A stretch of 64,000 nucleotides of DNA from contig NZ_LT906434.1 in NCBI RefSeq assembly GCF_900187305.1, forward strand, positions 1-64,000. The letters are read 5' to 3'. The position numbers were made by a program, and so were the translations under genes. This DNA comes from Neisseria zoodegmatis (GTDB taxonomy: Bacteria; Pseudomonadota; Gammaproteobacteria; Burkholderiales; Neisseriaceae). Positions 41,890 to 52,322 of the stretch are shown piece after piece; positions within the stretch are counted from its first letter, which is position 1; every line of letters begins with the position of its first letter. Under the pieces are notes generated by a model. The model saw only the letters and a program-made list of their open reading frames with translations. It was not told the origin of the DNA and did not search any database.

Positions 41890-42174
41890 TCAGACGGCCT
41901 GTTGCCCTATTTTGGCCATCCACGCCAACGGAAAGCCGATTTGCCACAACATCAGCAGCAAACCTTGAATCACGATGGCGCTGTCGCGTTGGCGTAACGC
42001 AAGCACTACGGCGGCGATGGCAACCAGCGCACCTAAAAACAACAATATCACCGCGGCAAAGGCGGCGACACTCTCGGCGGAAGCATACCGCCACAGCAGT
42101 AAAGTGCCGACAACAGCAGTAAAAACCGCCAATCCGCGGTACGGCTGGGGCGTGAGCAAATAAGGGGCAGACAT
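41890..42174 (-). CDS. Small hypothetical inner-membrane protein
   Basis: A 94-residue protein with three likely membrane segments (about residues 14-32, 38-60 and 70-88) and few charged residues. No family recognised. The start at 42174 (MSAPYLLTPQPYRG) has AAAGGA upstream; an alternative ATG at 42192 adds six residues. It stands alone between the porin and phrB. Confidence 0.65.
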   Translation of the reverse strand: MSAPYLLTPQPYRGLAVFTAVVGTLLLWRYASAESVAAFAAVILLFLGALVAIAAVVLALRQRDSAIVIQGLLLMLWQIGFPLAWMAKIGQQAV

Positions 42175-42330
42175 GTCGTATCCTTTCTTCAATCGCTTAT
42201 ATCAAAATCGGAAATCACTATATCAGCTTGAAAAATTTGCTAAAACTACCGCCGCTATTCATGCAGCAACAGAGTACCGACAGGTCTTTATATCAGTTCG
42301 GATAAAAGCCAAAGTAATCTTTAAAGGCTT

Positions 42331-42386
42331 GAGGCCGTCTGAACATTTTTTAGCGAAACTCCCACAGCTCGCTTTCAGACGGCCTC
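42331..42386. repeat. Wide-loop DUS pair carrying a TTAGCGAAACT motif
   Basis: Inverted DUS (42331-42343 and 42373-42386) enclose a ~30-nt loop containing TTTTTTAGCGAAACTCCCACAG. The same loop motif occurs at 25344-25405 and, with one DUS only, at 55797-55837. It lies just beyond the phrB stop and may act as its terminator. Confidence 0.6.
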
Positions 42387-42413
42387 GCAGCCATAACCCT
42401 TAGCCTAATCTAT

Positions 42414-43835
42414 TCATTCGGTTTGATCATTGCGCTTGAACAACGCCAACGCTTTTTCACGCTGTTCGGCGTGATTGACCATGGGTTCGGGATAGCCGTG
42501 CGTATCTATGCTTTCGCGCGCCAGCCACGGTGCATGGACGACGTCTTTGCCCAAATGCGCCAGTTCCGGCACATAGCGGCGGATAAACTGCCCGTCGGGG
42601 TCGAATTTCTGCGATTGCAAGATCGGGTTGAAAATTCGGAAATACGGCTGGGCATCGCAGCCTGTGCCGGCAGACCACTGCCAGCCGCCGTTATTCGCAG
42701 CCAAGTCGTAGTCGATGAGTTGCTCGGCAAACCATGCTTCCCCCCACCGCCAGTCGATCAATAAATCTTTAACCAAAAAACTGGCGGTAATCATGCGCAA
42801 TCGGTTGTGCATCCAGCCGCTGCTTTTAAGCTGGCGCATGGCGGCATCGACAATGGGGTAGCCGGTTTGCCCTGTTTTCCACCGCTCGAACCATTCTTGG
42901 TTGTTCTCCCAAACGATGGAACGGTATTCCTGCCGGAAACTTTCTTCTGCCGCATGGGGATGATGGAACAGTACCTGTTTGAAAAATTCGCGCCATATCA
43001 GCTCGCTCAGCCAAACGCCTGCACCTTCGTTATCGGCCTGTTTGGCCAAGAAAACCAAATGGCGCGGCGACAGCATGCCGTGGCTCAGATACGGAGACAG
43101 CCGGCTCGTGCCTTTTTGTGCGGGAAAATCGCGGGCGAGATGATAAGTGTTGATATGTTCGAGAAAACGGCCGAGCTGTTTTTGAGCGGCCTCTTCTCCG
43201 CCGGCAAACATCGTCGGCTGATGGATAAAGCCGAGCGTTTCGGGAGACGGTAAAACGGGGGGGCGGCGCAGGGTGTCGGGTAGATCGGCCTGCAATGCCG
43301 CCAATGCGGGCCAGTCGTCTGCCGGCTGCCATTGCCCGAACAGACGGGAATAGGTTTGCAGCCAAGCGTTTTTATAGGGGGTGAAAACGGTGTACGGCCT
43401 GCCGTTGTGCGTCATCACACTGGCTTTGGGCAGCACGACTTGGTCGTCCACCCGCACCATTTCCCGCCCTGCCGAATCAAGTTTATGCCAAATGCGGTTG
43501 TCGCGAGCGGAAGCCTGCGGTTCGTCTTCATCGGCACAAACGACGGCAGCGGCATGAAGCTCTTGAGCCAGCTTGGGAATCTCGATTTCCGCCTGCCCGT
43601 GCAAAACATACAGCGGTATGTTTTTGGCTTGTAAGGCCGTCTGAAACGCAGCCACGCTGTCGTATAGAAAACTCAGGCGGCGGTGGTTGCGCTGCTCGGG
43701 GGTATCGGTGCGGTTGTCGAAAACATATACGCCGACAACAGGCAGCCCGCGGCGGATGGCGGTTTGCAAAGCGGTATTGTCAAACAGGCGCAAATCGCGG
43801 CGGAACCAGATAAGCGTAATGGGTTGCACAGTCAT
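42414..43835 (-). CDS. phrB: Deoxyribodipyrimidine photolyase
   Basis: Light-driven repair of cyclobutane pyrimidine dimers. The 473-residue product has the N-terminal antenna-binding domain (ITLIWFRRDLRLFDNTAL) and the C-terminal FAD domain with GTSRLSPYLSHGMLSPR, ELIWREFFKQVLFHHP, WMHNRLRMITASFLVKDLL and the WRWGEAWFAEQLIDYD/NNGGWQWSAGTGCDAQPYFRIFNP signature. Length matches CPD class I photolyases. Identity is secure. Confidence 0.96.
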   Translation of the reverse strand: MTVQPITLIWFRRDLRLFDNTALQTAIRRGLPVVGVYVFDNRTDTPEQRNHRRLSFLYDSVAAFQTALQAKNIPLYVLHGQAEIEIPKLAQELHAAAVVCADEDEPQASARDNRIWHKLDSAGREMVRVDDQVVLPKASVMTHNGRPYTVFTPYKNAWLQTYSRLFGQWQPADDWPALAALQADLPDTLRRPPVLPSPETLGFIHQPTMFAGGEEAAQKQLGRFLEHINTYHLARDFPAQKGTSRLSPYLSHGMLSPRHLVFLAKQADNEGAGVWLSELIWREFFKQVLFHHPHAAEESFRQEYRSIVWENNQEWFERWKTGQTGYPIVDAAMRQLKSSGWMHNRLRMITASFLVKDLLIDWRWGEAWFAEQLIDYDLAANNGGWQWSAGTGCDAQPYFRIFNPILQSQKFDPDGQFIRRYVPELAHLGKDVVHAPWLARESIDTHGYPEPMVNHAEQREKALALFKRNDQTE

Positions 43836-43943
43836 AGGCCGTCTGAAACGCTGTGTAATGAGATGAAGGCATTGTAAAGGTTTTGGGCGGCAACGGCATA
43901 GTCAAATTCATCTTTAACACTAGGCAGCAAGCCGCAGTAAAAG

Positions 43944-44741
43944 TTAAGTTGGTTGGTTATAGCTGTCGCTGTGCCAAAAGGGCTGGCCGACCGTGGGCGT
44001 GCTGGCGCGGGTATGTTCGGAAGGGGGCATCGGCACGGCTTCATAGGCGTTGCGGCCTGCTTCGGTGGCCTGTGCGAATGCTTTGGCCATCTGAACGGGA
44101 TTGCCGCTGCGCGAAACCGCGCTGTTGAGCAACACGCCGTCGAATCCCCACTCCATCACCTGCGCCGCATGCGAAGGCAAGCCCAAACCGGCATCGATAA
44201 TCAGCGGTATGTCGGGCAGCCGGTCGCGCAGCAGGCGCAAGGCATAGCCGTTAACCGCACCCAAGCCCGTGCCGATTGGCGCCGCCCACGGCATCAACGC
44301 TTGGCAGCCCGCGTCGAGCAAACGGCGGCAGGCAATCAAATCTTCGGTGCAGTACGGCAGCACTTTAAAACCGTCACGGATAAGGATGTCTGCCGCTTCC
44401 ACCAACTGAAATACATCGGGCTGCAAGGTGTCGTCGTGGCCGATCAATTCGAGTTTGATCCAATCGGTATCAAAGAGTTCGCGCGCCATTTGTGCGGTGG
44501 TTACGGCTTCCTGCACGCTCAAACAGCCGGCCGTGTTCGGCAGCAGCGGAATACCGGCTTCTTGCAGCAGCGTCCACAATTCGCCGCCGCTGTCGGAAGC
44601 GGGATTGTGGCGGCGCAAGGCAACGGTAATCATGGCCGGCTCGGCAGCCGCCACGGCCTGACGCATGATATCTAAAGAAGGATAAGCCGCCGTGCCCAAC
44701 AGCAGGCGGGAGGGGAAAGAATGTCCGTAAAACGTGAGCAT
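43944..44741 (-). CDS. thiG: Thiazole synthase ThiG
   Basis: ThiG assembles the thiazole ring of thiamin from deoxyxylulose phosphate, dehydroglycine (from ThiO glycine oxidase) and ThiS thiocarboxylate. The 265-residue product shows [10 protein letters not shown], the Schiff-base lysine in [53 protein letters not shown], all typical. It is the last thi gene of the thiO-thiS-thiG set, separated from thiS by 133 nt that contain a DUS and a truncated MITE-like element. Confidence 0.96.
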   Translation of the reverse strand: MLTFYGHSFPSRLLLGTAAYPSLDIMRQAVAAAEPAMITVALRRHNPASDSGGELWTLLQEAGIPLLPNTAGCLSVQEAVTTAQMARELFDTDWIKLELIGHDDTLQPDVFQLVEAADILIRDGFKVLPYCTEDLIACRRLLDAGCQALMPWAAPIGTGLGAVNGYALRLLRDRLPDIPLIIDAGLGLPSHAAQVMEWGFDGVLLNSAVSRSGNPVQMAKAFAQATEAGRNAYEAVPMPPSEHTRASTPTVGQPFWHSDSYNQPT

Positions 44742-44796
44742 GGGTGTTCCTCCAATAGTTAGAGATGGCCGCGCTGTTGTTTTCAGACGGCCTTGA

Positions 44797-44868
44797 ATAT
44801 AGATAGGCTAACAAGCGGGCAGCGCACAACGCAAAAATGCGCCGCAGATGGGGGTTTTGTAAAGGCCT
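44797..44868 (+). mobile_element. Truncated MITE-like element, copy D
   Basis: A 72-bp right half of the element seen at 15794, 46252 and 52788. It starts abruptly (ATATAGATAGGC) just 3 nt after a DUS and ends in GTTTTGTAAAGGCCT. It lies between thiS and thiG, in the same orientation as the full copies. Confidence 0.75.
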
Positions 44869-44874
44869 GATGAT

Positions 44875-45072
44875 TCAGCCGCCGACCACGGGGCGCACGA
44901 TGTCTAATTCATCGCCGTTGCACAGCTCGGTTTCGCCGTAACGCTGTTTCGGCACGAAAGTTTTGTTGACGGAAACGGCAAAAGGCGGCTGCGGCGGGTG
45001 CTGCGCGAGCCAATCGGCCACGGTGCGGCCTTCGAAACTGTGGTTTGCTCCGTTGATTTTAATGTTCGGCAT
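44875..45072 (-). CDS. thiS: Sulfur carrier protein ThiS
   Basis: A 65-residue ubiquitin-fold sulfur carrier ending in the required Gly-Gly (RPVVGG), which is thiocarboxylated and donates sulfur to ThiG. The start MPNIKING at 45072 lies inside the thiO 3' end (14-nt overlap), implying translational coupling. Length is typical. Confidence 0.95.
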   Translation of the reverse strand: MPNIKINGANHSFEGRTVADWLAQHPPQPPFAVSVNKTFVPKQRYGETELCNGDELDIVRPVVGG

Positions 45073-46210
45073 GAGTAAGGACTTTCTGATCAGATGCTTT
45101 GTTTTGATGTTCCGAAGCGGCTGTTTGAGTGTGGACAAGCGGCACACGGCCGTTTTGCGGCAAATCTGAGCCGCCCAGCAAAGCCTTAACGTACTCAACC
45201 ACCGATTCGGCTACGGCGGGGGAAATCATAAAACCGTGCCGGAACAAACCGTTCGCTTCCAGCAGGCGTTTGCCTGCATCGCAGCGTATTTCCGGCCTGC
45301 CGTGCGGAAGGGTCGGGCGCAAACCGACGGCGTTTTCGAGTATCCGCGCTTCACCGAAAGCGGGATGAACCGCATACAGCGCAGAAAACAATTCCAAGCT
45401 GCTGCGAACCGACATCGGGCTGGCGTCTTCGCTGTCGATTTGGGTGGCACCGACCACAAACAGGCCGTTTTCTTTCGGGCACACATACAGCGGATAACGC
45501 GGGTGCAGCAGGCGCACAGGGCGGTTGAGGCTGACTTCGGGCGCATAAACCCGCACCACTTCGCCGCGCACGCCGCGCAAACGGCTGCCGTCTGCTCCGT
45601 TCCAAGCCTGCTTGGCACCGACGCCGCGGCAATCGATGACCCATTCCGCTTCATCATGCAGGGTGTGCGGTTCGGCGGGCGTGTTCCAACGGCACACCGC
45701 TCCGGCCTGTACCAACGCTTCAGCCAATGCCGCCAACACTTGGCGGTTATCAAGCTGCCCTTCGCCATCGAGAAACAAAGCCTGCCGGAAGCGCCCGGCC
45801 AACTGCGGTTCGGCGCGGGCAATATCCTCCGGCTGCCACCGCTGCGCAGGTTGCGTGCCGCCGTGTGCAAGTTGAAGGTGCTGCAAAAAACGCGTACTCA
45901 AGGCGGCATCTTGCGGATGCCACACAATCAAACTGCCGTTTTGCTGGAAAAACACTTTGCTCGACCATCTGCCGACATAATCGCGCCACAACGCTAAACT
46001 TTGCCGCCCCAAAGCCGTTACCGAAGGCTCGGCTTCTATCGATTCGGCCGCAGGCGCAAGCATGGCCGCCGCCACATACGCCGCACTGCCCTCCCCTTGC
46101 GGCGAGGCGGCATCATAAAGCACGGTGCGCACGCCCGATTCGGCCAACCGCCACGCAGTCAGCCGCCCCAGCAACCCGCCGCCCAGCACCGCCGCTTGGT
46201 AGGTTTTCAT
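45059..46210 (-). CDS. thiO: Glycine oxidase ThiO
   Basis: FAD-dependent glycine oxidase that supplies dehydroglycine to ThiG. The 383-residue product has the N-terminal dinucleotide motif AAVLGGGLLGRLTAW, a substrate-binding middle domain and C-terminal VGLRPTLPHGRPEI followed by GLFRHGFMISPAVAE, matching glycine oxidase/DadA-type enzymes. The frame is open upstream to 46354, but those residues come from MITE-like copy B. MKTYQAAVLGGG at 46210 has AAAGGAA at proper spacing. It heads the thiO-thiS unit. Confidence 0.93.
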   Translation of the reverse strand: MKTYQAAVLGGGLLGRLTAWRLAESGVRTVLYDAASPQGEGSAAYVAAAMLAPAAESIEAEPSVTALGRQSLALWRDYVGRWSSKVFFQQNGSLIVWHPQDAALSTRFLQHLQLAHGGTQPAQRWQPEDIARAEPQLAGRFRQALFLDGEGQLDNRQVLAALAEALVQAGAVCRWNTPAEPHTLHDEAEWVIDCRGVGAKQAWNGADGSRLRGVRGEVVRVYAPEVSLNRPVRLLHPRYPLYVCPKENGLFVVGATQIDSEDASPMSVRSSLELFSALYAVHPAFGEARILENAVGLRPTLPHGRPEIRCDAGKRLLEANGLFRHGFMISPAVAESVVEYVKALLGGSDLPQNGRVPLVHTQTAASEHQNKASDQKVLTHAEH

Positions 46211-46251
46211 CATGGATTCCTTTCCGGCCGCCCACTCACGGCAGGCGGTTT

Positions 46252-46396
46252 GAGACCTTTGCAAAACTCTCAGATGTGGATGCAGTTCAAGGCGTAGCAG
46301 CACAGCGAGTGCAGACATATCATATATAGATAGGCAAACGAGCGAGCAGCGCACAACGCAGAAATGCGCCGCAGATGAGAGTTTTGCAAAGGCCTC
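46252..46396 (+). mobile_element. MITE-like element, copy B
   Basis: A 145-bp element with GAGACCTTTGCAAAACTCTCA at one end and its near-perfect complement at the other. It is flanked by an exact 5-nt direct repeat, ggttt (46247-46251 and 46397-46401), as expected for a target duplication. It lies 42 nt upstream of the thiO start. Confidence 0.85.
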
Positions 46397-46491
46397 GGTT
46401 TTTATTCTTTATTTCATTCACTTACATCGGCATCGTTTTTTCAGACGGCCTCTTAAGCCGAAATGATAAGATCTGTGAAACCATACATAAA

Positions 46492-46529
46492 AGGCCGTCT
46501 GAAACAACATCTGCGTTTTCAGACGGCCT
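46492..46529 (-). terminator. DUS-pair terminator after thiC
   Basis: aggccgtctgaaa and complement with a 12-nt loop, immediately 3' of the thiC stop on the minus strand. Confidence 0.78.
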
Positions 46530-46538
46530 CAAAGCGCA

Positions 46539-48518
<1,980 letters not shown>

Positions 48519-48529
48519 TTACGCTGAAA

Positions 48530-48606
48530 ACTCCCCACGCAAGTATTATCTTGTTCGGGTATAAAGGGTAACTCTCAGCCGCACAATAAAATGCAGCACC
48601 CCTGTT
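48530..48606 (-). promoter_or_regulatory. TPP riboswitch (thi-box)
   Basis: The minus strand reads ACAGGGGTGCTGC, a variable stem, GGCTGAGAGTTACCCTTTATACCCGAAC, then GATAATACTTGCGTGGGGAG, matching the conserved TPP aptamer parts (GGGGTGC, CTGAGA, ACCC, GATAAT, GCG). It lies about 120 nt upstream of the thiC start. Confidence 0.95.
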
Positions 48607-48617
48607 TCGTTGTGCGG

Positions 48618-48647
48618 ATTAAAACACAATTCGCAAACACCAATCAA
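48618..48647 (-). promoter_or_regulatory. Probable thiC promoter
   Basis: On the minus strand TTGATT, 18-nt spacer, TTTAAT, with a predicted start about 48611, just upstream of the TPP aptamer. The match to consensus is moderate, but the placement is right. Confidence 0.6.
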
Positions 48648-48691
48648 GTGCCGGTTTAACGATATAATCGGCCAATGCCAATCCGACTTGT

Positions 48692-49132
48692 ATGATGATG
48701 AACGCCGCCGAACTGCAAACCTTCCTCCACCACAATATCCCCGCCTCCGCCGCCTTGTCATTAGGCGTGAGCGAAAGCTCGCCGCAACGGGTGGTGTTGT
48801 CCGCACCGATTTCCATCAACCGCAACCACCATCACACCGTATTCGGCGGCAGCATATCCATGCTCGCCACTTTGTGCGGCTGGTCGCTGGTGCATCTGAA
48901 TTACCCCGAATACCACGGCAAAATCGTGATTCAGGAAAGCACTATCCGCTATACCAAACCCGCCACCGGCGATTTAAGCGCGGTATGCGAAAAAACAGAC
49001 CCCGAAGCTTGGGCGCTGTGCAGCCGAATGCTGTCGGAACGCGGCAAAGGCAAAATCAGCGTAACCTGCGTTCTGTTCAGCGAAGGCATCGAAGTTGCCC
49101 GATTTGAAGGAAAATATGTAGTCTTGGCTTGA
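48692..49132 (+). CDS. Hot-dog fold thioesterase (YiiD C-terminal type)
   Basis: A 146-residue protein resembling the thioesterase domain found at the C-terminus of YiiD: LGVSESSPQRVVLSAPISINRNHHHTVFGGSISMLATLCGW, with the HHTVFGGS turn expected around the active site, and an ESTIRYTKPATGDLSAVC strand region. Substrate unknown. Three consecutive ATGs (48692, 48695, 48698) leave the exact start uncertain. It is divergent from thiC. Confidence 0.8.
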   Translation: MMMNAAELQTFLHHNIPASAALSLGVSESSPQRVVLSAPISINRNHHHTVFGGSISMLATLCGWSLVHLNYPEYHGKIVIQESTIRYTKPATGDLSAVCEKTDPEAWALCSRMLSERGKGKISVTCVLFSEGIEVARFEGKYVVLA

Positions 49133-49212
49133 TGCTGCACAGGAAAACCGCCTAAACCGCCGTTCCCCGAAATCAGCTTATCGGCTCATCTTAATCGCCC
49201 GACTTGACGGCC

Positions 49213-49782
49213 TTATAGCTCCGACGGCTCTTCCTCATACGCCAGCAAAGCAAACTTACTCATGCCCGCTTTGCCTTCACGGTAAACAGCCAGCCATTCA
49301 GGTATTTCCGGCAAACGGCCTGCTTCTATATAAACCATCGCTCCCCGATTCAGACGGCCTTTGAGCAATTCAAACAGCTCCGGCCACTGCTGCCAGTTAA
49401 ACGGCGGATCCAAAAACACAGTATCAAAACACTCCCGCCCCTGTTTCAAATACGAAAGGCCGTCTGAAACCACCGTTTCTATCTGCGCCAGCTCCAGCTC
49501 GCGCACATTGTTTTGAATGTTCGCCAGCGTTTTACGGTTGTTTTCCACCACCACCACCTTACGCGCATGGCGCGACGCCGCCTCCACACCCAAAGCTCCG
49601 CTGCCGCCGAATAAATCCAAAACGGCCTGCCCGGTCAAATCCTGCCCCAACCAGTTAAACAAACGCTCGCGCACACTGTCGGGCGTGGGCCGCAAACCGT
49701 CTGCATCCGAAAAATACAGCCTCCTGCCGCGGTACGTGCCGCCGATAATGCGGATTTGATTATGGTGTTTAGTGTGTTTCAT
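49213..49782 (-). CDS. rsmD: 16S rRNA (guanine966-N2)-methyltransferase
   Basis: RsmD methylates G966 of 16S rRNA. The 189-residue product has the N-terminal RIIGGTYRGRRL, SAM motif VLDLFGGSGALGVEAASRHA, and the catalytic motif DPPFNW. A DUS is read in frame as VSDGLS between them. Length is typical. The stop is convergent with the thioesterase gene across an 80-nt gap without a clear hairpin. Confidence 0.96.
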   Translation of the reverse strand: MKHTKHHNQIRIIGGTYRGRRLYFSDADGLRPTPDSVRERLFNWLGQDLTGQAVLDLFGGSGALGVEAASRHARKVVVVENNRKTLANIQNNVRELELAQIETVVSDGLSYLKQGRECFDTVFLDPPFNWQQWPELFELLKGRLNRGAMVYIEAGRLPEIPEWLAVYREGKAGMSKFALLAYEEEPSEL

Positions 49783-50615
49783 AGATGGCGAACCCGGTAA
49801 ACCTCAAAAAATATACTTATATAATATATAAAATCTTTGATATAAATTATCTCAAACCAAACGAAGGCAAAAAACATGCGTAAACGTATTTTCAGACGGC
49901 CTTTTCACGCATAAATAATGAGCCTATATCTGAAAGACAGCCGCTTAAAACGCCCTATCGTTAAAATATTCATTCAATCATTATGCCGTTGCGCAAACGA
50001 ATCCAATACACAGCAGATTCGCTTACAATACCGCAAATGATACGCTGTTTCCCACCCGTGTTTTCTTGCACAAAATCTGCCGCCAAAATTTTCATTGCAG
50101 TTTAGCAACAGATTATTTACATTACCCCATTATCGCAGTTTGTGACGCAACAACGCAGGTTTTCCCGAATCACCATCAAGAACAATCAAACAAAAAAATG
50201 CTTGAAAAGCCCATGATTCAAGGCTTTTCTCCTTCACTATTTTAATAAAAGCAAAAGCACACCCGTCTAAATTTTGAAGCCGTACTCAGTTCAAAATTGT
50301 AAACAATGGTATAATATTCATAAGTTTTATTTATTTTTGTGAATTTTTACTTTGTTGTTTATTTGAATTTGATTTGAATTTTAATATAATCACAGCTTCT
50401 TGATTAATAATTTTAATTCTTTGTCATTTTAAAATGTTATGTGTATATTATGGCTTTTAAAATGAATATTGATATATGTTATCGCTCGGGATACGATGCA
50501 TGTATATAAGCTTTTTTATCCCTTTTAGCAGTTTGATAATATATTGCCACTCGTGGTAATTTCTTGGTCGTTCGTATTCGAACATTTAATGATAAAACCA
50601 ATAGACTGACAGAAT
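49783..50615. other. Long AT-rich gene-free region
   Basis: An 833-nt gap between divergent rsmD and the algR-like gene, among the longest non-coding stretches here and markedly AT-rich from about 50230 to 50560. It holds one DUS (about 49891) and an 8-bp hairpin GAAAAGCC/GGCTTTTC (50204-50229) that could be a terminator. No supported ORF or known RNA was recognised. Confidence 0.5.
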
Positions 50616-51347
50616 ATGCTGAGTGCGATTATTGTTGAAGATGAAGTATTGGCGGCAGAACGCCTGCGGGTTTTGCTGGAAGAATGTAACGTAGTATTGC
50701 TGAAAATTTTCCACCATGCACAACCTGCGCTGGATTGGTTGAGCATTCACGAAGCAGATATTGTGTTTGCCGACATCGGCCTGCCCGAAATCACCGGCTT
50801 GGAATTGGTGGAACGCATCAAGCGCGTTGCCAAGAAACAACCCGAAGTGATTTTCACCACCGCCTACGAAGAACATGCCTTAAGAGCGTTTGAGCTGGCC
50901 GCAGCAGATTATCTGTTGAAGCCGATCAAAGTATCGCGCCTGCAAGCGGCTTTAGAGCGCCTGAACGAAAAACACCGTGAAAAAGCCGACGATTTCACCC
51001 ATTTCAAAGTGTTCAACCGCAACAGAATGGTCGAAATCCCGTGGCAGCAAGTACGCTATCTGATGGCCGAACACAAAACCGTATTCCTGTTTACCGGCGA
51101 CGGTCAAAGCTACGAACTGCCCAAAACACTGGTTTACTGGGAAGAGCTGCTGGGCGACAAAATCATCCGCATCCACCGCAACGCTTTGGTGTTCCGCCAC
51201 ACTTTAGACTGCCTGATCCGTTTGGACAGCGGCGAAGAAGACGACACCAATGCCACTTGGGGCGCAAGAGTTTTGGATATCGACAAGCCTTTGGCCGTCA
51301 GCCGCCGTCAGCTTGCCGCCATCCGCAAAATTTTGCGTGAAGGTTGA
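50616..51347 (+). CDS. algR: LytTR-family response regulator (AlgR type)
   Basis: The 243-residue product has an N-terminal receiver domain (acidic pair EDE at 8-10, phospho-acceptor Asp in DIVFADIGLP, Lys in DYLLKPIK) and a C-terminal LytTR DNA-binding domain (residues about 135-240: VFNRNRMVEIPWQQVRYLMAEHKTVFLF, IRIHRNALV). AlgR-like regulators control surface factors and pili in other genera. No partner histidine kinase (AlgZ/FimS type) is adjacent, so it is an orphan within this window. It ends at a DUS terminator. Confidence 0.88.
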   Translation: MLSAIIVEDEVLAAERLRVLLEECNVVLLKIFHHAQPALDWLSIHEADIVFADIGLPEITGLELVERIKRVAKKQPEVIFTTAYEEHALRAFELAAADYLLKPIKVSRLQAALERLNEKHREKADDFTHFKVFNRNRMVEIPWQQVRYLMAEHKTVFLFTGDGQSYELPKTLVYWEELLGDKIIRIHRNALVFRHTLDCLIRLDSGEEDDTNATWGARVLDIDKPLAVSRRQLAAIRKILREG

Positions 51348-51392
51348 TACATATACGGTAAGCGTTTAACAACATTCAATCATTCAATAGCA

Positions 51393-51427
51393 AAAAGGCC
51401 GTCTGAAAATTTTTCAGACGGCCTTTT
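51393..51427. terminator. DUS-pair bidirectional terminator
   Basis: A 17-bp inverted DUS (aaaaggccgtctgaaaa and complement), 1-nt loop as drawn, between the convergent algR-like and tlpA-like genes. Confidence 0.82.
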
Positions 51428-51441
51428 CTTTGTATATGTAT

Positions 51442-51930
51442 TTATTGAGCCAATTCACGGTCAATCTCTTGGTACAGCTGTGCAAAATCCGGCTCACCGA
51501 CAAAAGTTTTCAGCAACTCGCCTTTTTTATTCACAAAAAACGATGTCGGCGCAACCTTAACGCCGAAAGCCTTACCCGTTTTTCCGTCCGCGTCATACAT
51601 CACCGTAAAAGGCAGCTTGCGGTCTTCTGCATAATTGACAACACTCTCAATCGGGTCGTAAGGCAGTGAAATGGCAATAATCTGGAAGTCTTTGCCTTGA
51701 TAATCTTGCGCGGTTTTCATCAGTTTCGGCATCTCGCTGACACAGCCCGGGCATGAGGGATACCAAAAATTAATCAGGGTAACTTTACCCTGCAAATCGG
51801 CATTGCTGACGGTTTTGCCTTTTAAATCCGGCAACGAAAAGGCGGTAACGGGTTGGTTTTTCGGCCATAAAACAAAAGCGAGCAAGGCTGCTACGGTCAA
51901 AACGGCAGCAAAAGTAAAAAATTTTTTCAT
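51442..51930 (-). CDS. TlpA-like thiol-disulfide oxidoreductase
   Basis: A 162-residue thioredoxin-fold protein tethered by an N-terminal membrane anchor (residues 4-21), with redox-active CPGC (FWYPSCPGCVSEMP) and the cis-Pro loop KVAPTSFFV. TlpA/ResA relatives reduce periplasmic disulfides, for example during cytochrome c maturation; the partner is unknown. Its ATG overlaps the stop of the upstream thioesterase gene (ATGA), indicating coupling in a three-gene operon. Confidence 0.9.
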   Translation of the reverse strand: MKKFFTFAAVLTVAALLAFVLWPKNQPVTAFSLPDLKGKTVSNADLQGKVTLINFWYPSCPGCVSEMPKLMKTAQDYQGKDFQIIAISLPYDPIESVVNYAEDRKLPFTVMYDADGKTGKAFGVKVAPTSFFVNKKGELLKTFVGEPDFAQLYQEIDRELAQ

Positions 51931-52322
51931 GATGTGATGTGTTGTGTGAGAAAAGTGGAGAGTTCTTCGGGTAAATCGATGGCGCGGCCGTTTGAACCTA
52001 CGGGAACCAAAGTGATTCCGGCCTCGGTAATCGTTTTGCCTGTGTCGGCGCGCACGATGGTTTGGGTTAATAAAACCTGACGCGGTTCAACCGCATCAAC
52101 GCGGGTTTTGATATGCAATTCATGCCCTTCTTGAACGGCGCGGCGGTATTGTATGTCGATACGCGTTACCACCATCATGATGCTTTCCAAAAGCGGCAAC
52201 CAATTTTGCTGCTCAAAAAAAGCCCAGCGCGCTTCTTCGAGAAACTCGAGGTAGCGCGCATTATTTACATGACCGTAACCGTCTAGATGATAGCTTCGTA
52301 CACGGATAACTGTCATGGGCAT
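51927..52322 (-). CDS. Acyl-CoA thioesterase, YbgC/4HBT family
   Basis: A 131-residue hot-dog protein: VRSYHLDGYGHVNNARYLEFLEEARW contains the 4HBT active-site motif with an Asp/His/Asn arrangement typical of the family (DGYGHVNNARY). It likely hydrolyses short acyl-CoAs. The ATG at 52322 overlaps the stop of the preceding gene (TGATG); an ATG six bases further in (52316) is equally possible. It is the middle gene of a coupled operon. Confidence 0.87.
   Translation of the reverse strand: MPMTVIRVRSYHLDGYGHVNNARYLEFLEEARWAFFEQQNWLPLLESIMMVVTRIDIQYRRAVQEGHELHIKTRVDAVEPRQVLLTQTIVRADTGKTITEAGITLVPVGSNGRAIDLPEELSTFLTQHITS

Larger units (their letters stand above)
46211..46538. other. thiO/thiC intergenic region
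   Basis: A 328-nt gap containing MITE-like copy B (46252-46396), a single DUS (about 46439) and the DUS-pair terminator of thiC (46492-46529). I see no TPP aptamer in front of thiO, unlike thiC, so thiO-thiS-thiG would need another mode of control or read-through from thiC. Confidence 0.6.

Noticed and set aside
46211..46491. Possible TPP riboswitch in front of thiO
   Set aside because: I looked for the CTGAGA and GATAAT-GCG elements on the minus strand here and did not find them; the only clear aptamer is upstream of thiC.
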